DNA of 64,000 nt from positions 62,001 through 126,000 of the forward strand of contig NZ_JACHXM010000006.1 of the NCBI RefSeq assembly GCF_014192055.1, given 5' to 3'. The DNA is from Halomonas organivorans (lineage in GTDB: Bacteria; Pseudomonadota; Gammaproteobacteria; Pseudomonadales; Halomonadaceae). Both the position numbers and the translations under genes were made by a program. Shown one piece after another: positions 43,073 through 48,693 of the stretch (position 1 is its first letter; the number at the start of each line of letters is the position of its first letter). The notes under the pieces are model-generated. The model did no database searches and had not been told where the DNA came from. It saw only the letters and a program-made list of their open reading frames with translations.

Positions 43073-43657
43073 ATGAACTTCCTGGCCCACGGCTGGCTCG
43101 CGCGCGGCGGCAGCGACGACTTCCTCTACGGCAACTTGATCGCCGACGGCGTCAAGGGCGCCGACCTGTCGGCGTGGCCGACGGCAGTGGCGGAGGGGAT
43201 CCGCCACCATCGTCGCGTGGATGCCTTCGTCGATGGTCATGCGGTGATCGGCGAGATGAAGGACAGGGCTCCCCGCGGTGGGCGCCGCGTCGCCGGCATC
43301 GCCCTCGATCTGATGTGGGATCACTGTCTGGCACGCCGCTTGACGATAGCCGAACGCGACTGGCTGATTCCCCGCTGCTACCGGCTGCTGGAGACGCGGC
43401 CGGCCCCGACGCGCCTGGCGGCCATGGCGCCGGCCCTGGTCAGCCAGGACTGGCTGCGCGGCTATGCGGATTTTCGCTTCACCTGCCGGGCCGTGGCGGG
43501 GCTGGGGCGACGGCTCTCGGGACCCAACCGGCTTGCGGAGTTGCTGCCCTGGCTCGAGCGCGACTATATGGCCCTGGACGAGGCCTTCGAGCGCCTGTGG
43601 CCGGACCTCGAGGCCAGGCTCGGGGTCCGGCCGGGGTCAGTCGACCCGCAGCCATAG
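43073..43657 (+). CDS. acpH: Acyl-carrier-protein phosphodiesterase
   Basis: Removes phosphopantetheine from holo-ACP; 194 residues. It starts MNFLAHGWLARGGSDDFLYGN with the conserved GNLIADGVKG and IRHHRRVDAFVD, which provide metal ligands in this HD-like family. The start is 1 nt after the tusE stop. The 3' end overlaps the convergent moeA 3' end by 21 bp. Confidence 0.9.
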   Translation: MNFLAHGWLARGGSDDFLYGNLIADGVKGADLSAWPTAVAEGIRHHRRVDAFVDGHAVIGEMKDRAPRGGRRVAGIALDLMWDHCLARRLTIAERDWLIPRCYRLLETRPAPTRLAAMAPALVSQDWLRGYADFRFTCRAVAGLGRRLSGPNRLAELLPWLERDYMALDEAFERLWPDLEARLGVRPGSVDPQP

Positions 43658-44842
43658 GCAGTCCACGGCAGCGCCTTTCGCCAGCGATGTCTCGGGCGGG
43701 ACGATGGCCAGGGCATCGGCCCCCACGCAGGACGACAGTACGCCGGAGTTCTGGTCGCGGAAGGCGTGGGCGGTGATGCCTTCGGCGGTGAAATCCAGGG
43801 TCACGCGCATGTAATGCTGGCGGGGGCCGGTGTGCGTCTCGAAGGCGGCACGGGCGTTGAGCCGGGGCAGGCTGCCAAGGGCAGGGCAGTCCAGCAGCGC
43901 TCCCATCAGCGGACGCAGGAACAGCCAGGCGCCGACGAAGCCGGACACCGGGTTGCCTGGCAGCCCCACGAAGCGCACCTCGCCGCTGGCGCCGGGCAGG
44001 CGCCCCAGCGCCAACGGCTTGCCGGGGCGAATCGCCAGCCGCCACAGGTCGAGCCGGCCCAGCGCCTCGACGGCGCCACGGACGTGATCCTCTTCCCCCA
44101 CGCTGACACCACCGGTGGTGATGACCACATCCGCCTGTTCGGCGGCCTGGGCGAGCAGGCGCCGCGTTCCCTCGGCGGTATCCGGGACAGTGGCGACCTG
44201 AATGACGTCGGCGCCGAAACGGGTCAGCAGTTCGCGCAGCATGGGGCGGTTCGAGTTGTAGATCTGTCCCGGGCCCAGCGGCTGGCCGGGCTCGACGATC
44301 TCGTCTCCGGTGGAGAGCAGCGCGACCCGCGGGCGACACCGGACCGAGACGTCGGTGATGCCCTGGCCGGCGAGATGGCCGAGTGCTGCGGCATCGAGAC
44401 GCGTGCCGGCGCCAAGCAGGCATGCGCCGGCCGCCACGTCGCGGCCGCGACGACGCAGGTTGTCGCCGGACGGGACGTCGGCGGGAATCCATGCCTGCTC
44501 GCCGTCCAGTTCGACCTTTTCCTGCATGACCACGCAATCGGCGCCGGGCGGGATCTCGCCACCGGTGAAGATGCGTGCGCAGCTTCCGCGCTCGAGCGGC
44601 GTGGCCACTGCACCGGCGGTGATCCGTTGGCGGACCGGCAGCCAGCGACCGGCGTCGTCGTGATGCAGCGCATAGCCGTCCATGGCGCTGTTGTCGAAGG
44701 GCGGCACGTCGAGCTGGGCCGCCACGTCCTCGGCCAGCACTCGTCCCGCGGCCTCCGAGGTCGACAGGCGCTCGGCACCGAGCGGCACGACGTCCTCGAG
44801 CAGGGCGGTGAGCGCGGCCTCGACCGGCTTGAGCTCAGCCAT
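43637..44842 (-). CDS. moeA: Molybdopterin molybdenumtransferase MoeA
   Basis: Inserts molybdenum into adenylylated molybdopterin, the last step of molybdenum cofactor synthesis; 401 residues. PPFDNSAMDGYAL near residue 47, IFTGGEIPPGADCVVMQE, the STGDEIVEPGQPLGPGQIYNSN region (quoted as STGDEIVEPG) and TTGGVSVGEEDHVRGAVEAL (quoted as TTGGVSVGEEDHV) are all present. Its start codon is preceded by GGAG inside the first of two 85-bp repeats, and the upstream mini-ORF stops within its second and third codons. Confidence 0.95.
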   Translation of the reverse strand: MAELKPVEAALTALLEDVVPLGAERLSTSEAAGRVLAEDVAAQLDVPPFDNSAMDGYALHHDDAGRWLPVRQRITAGAVATPLERGSCARIFTGGEIPPGADCVVMQEKVELDGEQAWIPADVPSGDNLRRRGRDVAAGACLLGAGTRLDAAALGHLAGQGITDVSVRCRPRVALLSTGDEIVEPGQPLGPGQIYNSNRPMLRELLTRFGADVIQVATVPDTAEGTRRLLAQAAEQADVVITTGGVSVGEEDHVRGAVEALGRLDLWRLAIRPGKPLALGRLPGASGEVRFVGLPGNPVSGFVGAWLFLRPLMGALLDCPALGSLPRLNARAAFETHTGPRQHYMRVTLDFTAEGITAHAFRDQNSGVLSSCVGADALAIVPPETSLAKGAAVDCLWLRVD

Positions 44843-44927
44843 GGGTGCCTCGCTCCGGAATCATCGGGTTGGCAGGACCTTGCAGAGAGTGACACGGCGT
44901 GTGTCGCCGGGTGCTGGTGTCATCCAT
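44835..44927 (-). CDS. 30-codon mini-ORF, copy 2, coupled to moeA
   Basis: A short frame with GGAG 10 nt before its ATG. It ends ...MIPERGTHG, the same seven-residue tail (PERGTHG) as MoaB. Its peptide is identical to that of the neighbouring copy. The TGA stop overlaps the moeA start (ATGGCTGA), so ribosomes finishing it could restart on moeA. It may be a coupling cistron rather than a functional peptide; translation is unproven. Confidence 0.4.
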   Translation of the reverse strand: MDDTSTRRHTPCHSLQGPANPMIPERGTHG

Positions 44928-45043
44928 GAGTGCCTCGCTCCGGAATCATCGGGTTGGCAGGACCTTGCAGAGAGTGACACGGCGTGTGTCGCCGGGTGCT
45001 GGTGTCATCCATGGGTGCCTCGCTCCGGAATCACCAGGTTGGC
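44841..45043. repeat. 85-bp tandem direct repeat between moaB and moeA
   Basis: Two complete units (44841-44925 and 44926-45010) differ at a single base. A partial third copy (45011-45043) lies inside the moaB 3' end. Each unit carries, on the minus strand, a GGAG ribosome site, an ATG and the end of the previous frame. The unit looks like a diverged copy of the moaB 3' end (shared CGACACA-GCCGTGT, GCCAACC and ATTCCGGAGCGAGGCAC segments) that then duplicated in tandem. Confidence 0.95.
44920..45012 (-). CDS. 30-codon mini-ORF, copy 1, coupled to moaB
   Basis: Starts at an ATG that overlaps the moaB stop (ATGGATGA, 8 nt shared) and ends in the same way over the start of copy 2. The peptide begins MDDTSTRRHTPCHSLQG and ends MIPERGTHG. 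Aligned to the MoaB C-terminus (SRHKPCN...FANLVIPERGTHG) it is clearly related. GGAG precedes it at 10 nt. No known peptide family. Confidence 0.4.
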   Translation of the reverse strand: MDDTSTRRHTPCHSLQGPANPMIPERGTHG

Positions 45044-45526
45044 GAAATTACACGGCTTGTGTCGGCTGTCGAGCTGCTCGGCGAGGATGCCGTCCCAGCC
45101 GGTGCGGCAGGCGCCGGTGGAGCCGGGCAGGCAGAACACCACGGTGGCGTTGGCCAGCCCGCCCAGGCAGCGACTCTGCACCGTGGAGCTGCCCACCTCG
45201 TGCCAGGAAAGCTGGCGGAACAGTTCACCGAAGCCCTCGATGCGCTTGTCGAGCAGCACCGAGACCGCCTCGGGCGTGGAGTCGCGACCGGTGAAGCCGG
45301 TGCCGCCGGTGGTCAAGACCACCTGGACCTCGGGATCGGCGATCCAGACGGCCACCACGGCGCGGATGCGGTAGACGTCATCGGCGACGATACGCTTGTC
45401 GGCCAGTCGATGGCCGGCGGCGGTGAGACGCTCGACCAGCGCCTGGCCGCTGCGGTCGGTGTCCTCGGTGCGGGTATCCGAGACCGTCAGAACCGCCACC
45501 GACAGCGGGATCATCGCCTCGCTCAT
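45005..45526 (-). CDS. moaB: Molybdenum cofactor biosynthesis protein MoaB
   Basis: MogA/MoaB-type protein that adenylylates molybdopterin before molybdenum insertion; 173 residues. LTVSDTRTEDTDRSGQ near the start and the molybdopterin-binding LTTGGTGFTGRDSTPEAV motif are intact, as is FCLPGSTGACRTGWDGILAEQL. The ATG overlaps the upstream DUF1244 stop (ATGA). The last ~20 residues are the source of the downstream mini-ORF repeats. Together with moeA it completes the last two cofactor steps. Confidence 0.94.
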   Translation of the reverse strand: MSEAMIPLSVAVLTVSDTRTEDTDRSGQALVERLTAAGHRLADKRIVADDVYRIRAVVAVWIADPEVQVVLTTGGTGFTGRDSTPEAVSVLLDKRIEGFGELFRQLSWHEVGSSTVQSRCLGGLANATVVFCLPGSTGACRTGWDGILAEQLDSRHKPCNFANLVIPERGTHG

Positions 45527-45855
45527 GAGTCGGCGTCCTGCTTGGCCGCTGCCTTCTGTTGCTGGCGAGCCTCGAAGGCGGCCTGCTGTTCCGGCGTGGC
45601 GTCGGCCTGATACTTGGCCTTCCACTCACCGTAGGGCATGCCGTAGACGTATTCCCGTGCAGCCTCGTAGTTCACGGTTTCTCCGCGCTCCTCGGCCGCG
45701 GCGACCAGCCATTTGGAAAGGCAGTTGCGGCAGAAGTCGGCGAGAATCATCAGGTCGATGTTCTGCACTTCCTTGTGCTCGTCCAGGTGGCGAAGCAGGC
45801 GACGGAAGGCGGCGGCTTCGAGCTCGGTGCGGGTGCTGTCGTCCAGGTGTTGCAT
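45523..45855 (-). CDS. DUF1244 family protein
   Basis: A 110-residue protein of unknown function. The DUF1244 core is visible: EAAAFRRLLRHLDEHKEVQN, then MILADFCRNCLSKWL with two cysteines (CRNC), and EYVYGMPYGEWKAKYQ. The C-terminal ~25 residues are a Gln/Ala-rich charged tail. The CxxC could bind metal. GGAG lies 8 nt before the chosen ATG; earlier in-frame ATGs lack this. It is the first gene of an operon with moaB and moeA, suggesting a link to molybdenum enzymes, but that is inference. Confidence 0.85.
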   Translation of the reverse strand: MQHLDDSTRTELEAAAFRRLLRHLDEHKEVQNIDLMILADFCRNCLSKWLVAAAEERGETVNYEAAREYVYGMPYGEWKAKYQADATPEQQAAFEARQQQKAAAKQDADS

Positions 45856-46001
45856 GGTATTGACTCCGTTGTCGTTCTGGCCCATCGGGTAGGCGTCCAG
45901 CTTACCAAATGTCGGGGTGGCTGGGGCGTCAGCGATCGAGTCGCGACGTCGCGCCTGGAGTGCCATCATGAGGGAAGCCTGTCGCCATCGGAGTCTCGCC
46001 C

Positions 46002-46844
46002 ATGTCGTCGATTCGGCTTAGTCGCGCCCGCTTGCCGGCCACCCTGGAGATCCGCGTCGTCGACGAGTTTGGCGAGGCGCGCCGCCAGGCGATCGCCGCC
46101 GAGCGTGCCTTGACGATCTATCTCAATCGTCGCGAGATCGTCACCCTGATGACGCTGGGCGACGACCCCGAGGCCCTGGTGGTCGGCTACCTGCGTAACC
46201 AGGCACTGATCGAGCGGCTCGAGGATCTCGAGGCGGTTCACGTGGACTGGGAGGTCGAAGCGGCGGCCGTGGTGACGCGTCGCGAACCCGCCGACCTGGA
46301 GGCGCGCCTGGGCCAGCGTACCGTGACCACCGGCTGCGGCCAGGGCACGGTATTCGGCCGGCTGCTCGAGGCCACCGACCTGCACGCGCCGCTGCCGACC
46401 CATTTGCGCCAGTCGGTGCTCTATTCGCTCCTCGAGAATCTCGGCGCCTATAACGCCACCTACCGCAGCGCCGGGGCGGTGCATGGCTGCGCGCTGTGTC
46501 GCCAGGCCAGGGTGCTGGATTTCGTCGAGGACGTGGGGCGGCATAATGCGGTCGATACCCTGGCGGGACGCCAGTGGCTGGGTGAGGGGAGCGCCGAGCC
46601 GCCGGATATCTTCTACACCACGGGGCGGCTGACCTCCGAAATGGTACTCAAGGTGGCCCAGTTGGGGATCGGCGTGCTGGTATCGCGCTCCGGGGTGACC
46701 CAGAAGGGGGTAGAGCTCGCCGAGCGTTTCGGGGTGCTGCTGATTGCTCGTGCCAAGGGCAAGCATTTTCAGGCCATCGGCGCCGAGGGGCGTCTCGAGC
46801 TGGACGCCATTCCCCCGCGCCGGCCTGGGGATCGAGCGGGCTGA
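46002..46844 (+). CDS. fdhD: Formate dehydrogenase accessory sulfurtransferase FdhD
   Basis: Transfers sulfur from IscS to the molybdenum cofactor before its insertion into formate dehydrogenase; 280 residues. The functional CxxC is visible as HGCALCRQA near residue 163. The conserved EDVGRHNAVDTLAG and YTTGRLTSEMVLKVAQLGI motifs follow. GGAG lies 8 nt before the ATG. It is divergent from the DUF1244-moaB-moeA operon, fitting cofactor supply. No formate dehydrogenase is in the window. Confidence 0.94.
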   Translation: MSSIRLSRARLPATLEIRVVDEFGEARRQAIAAERALTIYLNRREIVTLMTLGDDPEALVVGYLRNQALIERLEDLEAVHVDWEVEAAAVVTRREPADLEARLGQRTVTTGCGQGTVFGRLLEATDLHAPLPTHLRQSVLYSLLENLGAYNATYRSAGAVHGCALCRQARVLDFVEDVGRHNAVDTLAGRQWLGEGSAEPPDIFYTTGRLTSEMVLKVAQLGIGVLVSRSGVTQKGVELAERFGVLLIARAKGKHFQAIGAEGRLELDAIPPRRPGDRAG

Positions 46845-46850
46845 GCGCGG

Positions 46851-47483
46851 CTATTGGGTCTCGCGCGGCGTGCACACCGAGAGGACCACGGCATCTTCCT
46901 CGCTCACCGAGACCAGGGCATGGCCCATGTCGCTGTCGAAGTAGATGCTGTCGCCCTTGGCCAGGTGCAGGGGTTCGTAGAACTCCGAGAACAGCTGAAT
47001 CTCGCCCTCCAGCACCATCAGGAACTCCTCGCCGTCATGGCGCACCCATTGGCAGAATTCCTCGAAGCTGCGTGCCCGCACGATGGTCTTGAAGGGGATC
47101 ATGCGCTTCTGGGCCATCTCGCAGCTGAGCAGCTCGTGCTCGTAGGTCGGAGTCGGATGCTGTTGCCCCTCGCCGCGGCGGGTCAAATCGCGGCGTCCCA
47201 TGGTGCGCGACTGGGGACGCGGCTGGGAGAGCAGTTGCGGCAGGTCGATGTCGAGTCCGCTGATCAGCTTCTGCACGGCGCTGAAGGTCGGCGAGATCTG
47301 ATCGTTCTCGATCTTGGACAGGGTCGAGCGCGCCAGCCCGGTGCGTTCGCTGACGTCGCCCAGGGTCCACTGATTTGCCAGGCGGATCTCCTTGAGGCGC
47401 TCGCCAAGGCGCAGTGGCTCGACGAAGGGCTTGCGCCCGGAGGCAATGCGTAGCGCGGCCTCCTGGTCTTTGGTGGCGGTCAT
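46851..47483 (-). CDS. XRE-family regulator with C-terminal cupin domain
   Basis: A 210-residue regulator: helix-turn-helix at about 25-80 (LKEIRLANQWTLGDVSERTG, LARSTLSKIENDQISPT) and a cupin ligand-binding domain at about 130-205 (DGEEFLMVLEGEIQLFSEFY, DSDMGHALVSV). Regulators of this architecture control amine, amino-acid or cofactor genes, often together with their own. An inverted repeat directly upstream of the start is a likely autoregulatory operator. It is convergent with fdhD. Confidence 0.88.
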   Translation of the reverse strand: MTATKDQEAALRIASGRKPFVEPLRLGERLKEIRLANQWTLGDVSERTGLARSTLSKIENDQISPTFSAVQKLISGLDIDLPQLLSQPRPQSRTMGRRDLTRRGEGQQHPTPTYEHELLSCEMAQKRMIPFKTIVRARSFEEFCQWVRHDGEEFLMVLEGEIQLFSEFYEPLHLAKGDSIYFDSDMGHALVSVSEEDAVVLSVCTPRETQ

Positions 47484-47498
47484 GGAAGATTCACTATT

Positions 47499-47513
47499 GG
47501 AAACAAGGTTTCC
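47499..47513. promoter_or_regulatory. Probable operator of the XRE-cupin gene
   Basis: GGAAAC-AAG-GTTTCC is a perfect inverted repeat 16 bp upstream of the start codon. A second, wider repeat with the same core (AGGTTTC-N10-GAAACCT, 47609-47632) lies about 110 bp farther upstream, just past the end of the HDAC-family gene. Confidence 0.5.
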
Positions 47514-47654
47514 TACAGGCTACCACATCCGCCAGCGCATGCAGACTCCCGTCGCGACGCTGAACAGGCCGGCTGCGACGTCGTCCGGGGGCGATGACGC
47601 GGGCAGCGAGGTTTCCCGCCATCGAGAAACCTGACGCCATGGTCAGGTCCGGGG

Positions 47655-48587
47655 TCAGTCGAAGGGCAGCCCCAGCAGTGCCTTGAGATGTGCCGCCGCA
47701 CCGCGCCCCAGGGCGTCGGGGTCGTAGCCGCCCTCCAGCACCGAGACCAGGCGGTTGTCGGCGTAAAGGGCAGCGATCTCCATGGCGAGTCGGGTCACCC
47801 AGTGGTAGTCCTCGTCGTCCAGGCACAGCTCGGCCAGGGGATCATCGCGGTGGGCATCGAAGCCGGCCGAGACCAGCACCAGGTCGGGCTTGAAGGCATG
47901 AAGGGCGGGCAACCAGTCGTCTTCGACGGCGCGTCGAAAGGCGGCCCCGTCGGTGCCGGCGGGCAGCGGCGTGTCGACCACGTTGCGATGCTCGTTGCGC
48001 AGGTAGCGCCAGGGGTAGAAGGGATACTGGTAGCTGGTGCAGATCAGCACTTCGGGATCGTCACGGAAGATATCGATGGTGCCGTTGCACTGATGGACGT
48101 CGAAATCGAGGATGGCGACTCGCTGGGCACTATACCTGGCCCTGGCATGGGCCGCGCCCACCGCCACGTTGTTGTAGAAGCAAAAGCCCATGGCATCGGT
48201 CGCTTCGGCGTGATGGCCGGGCGGGCGCACCGCGCAGAAGACGTTGTCGGCCTGGTGGCGGAATACCTGGTCGACCCCGCGGACCACGGCGCCGGCGGCA
48301 TGGCGTGCGGCCAGCAGGCTGTCCGGATTCATCAGGGTATCGCCGTCGAGCGCTATCAGGCCGTGCTCGGGCAGGCACTCTTCCAGGGCTCTCAGGTGGC
48401 GGGGGGGATGCACCCGAGCAAGCTGCTCGTCGGTGGCCAGGGGGGCGTCACCCTGCATGGTCTGCTGGAGGAGGCCGTCGCGCATCAGCCGCGCATGGAT
48501 GGCCTCCAGGCGCAGCGGGCTTTCGGGGTGATCGGGGCCCATGTGATGGCGTTGGCAGTCAGGGTGGGTGAGATAGGCCGTAATCAT
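47655..48587 (-). CDS. Histone deacetylase-family amidohydrolase
   Basis: Zinc-dependent deacylase of the HDAC/acetylpolyamine amidohydrolase superfamily, 310 residues. Visible motifs: the paired histidines in AVRPPGHHAEATDAMGFCFY, the zinc ligands in ILDFDVHQCNGTIDIF and SAGFDAHRDDPLAEL, and the VLEGGYDPDALG loop. In most relatives the DVH is followed by HGNGT; here it is QCNGT. It may deacetylate proteins or polyamines. A longer upstream frame was rejected; GGAG lies 7 nt before the chosen ATG. It is divergent from a Pat-type acetyltransferase. Confidence 0.88.
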   Translation of the reverse strand: MITAYLTHPDCQRHHMGPDHPESPLRLEAIHARLMRDGLLQQTMQGDAPLATDEQLARVHPPRHLRALEECLPEHGLIALDGDTLMNPDSLLAARHAAGAVVRGVDQVFRHQADNVFCAVRPPGHHAEATDAMGFCFYNNVAVGAAHARARYSAQRVAILDFDVHQCNGTIDIFRDDPEVLICTSYQYPFYPWRYLRNEHRNVVDTPLPAGTDGAAFRRAVEDDWLPALHAFKPDLVLVSAGFDAHRDDPLAELCLDDEDYHWVTRLAMEIAALYADNRLVSVLEGGYDPDALGRGAAAHLKALLGLPFD

Positions 48588-48693
48588 GCTAGCGCTCCGT
48601 CCAGGTTCCCTTACCCTAAGCGCGCTGGGCCCTTGCGGAACAGTGGCCATAAGTCGTACACAGGAGACTGTTTGCCCGCCACGGAGTCGCCCG

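Noticed and set aside
44841-45043. CRISPR-like direct repeats
   Set aside because: The 85-bp units are contiguous with no spacers and extend from moaB coding sequence; no cas genes are present.
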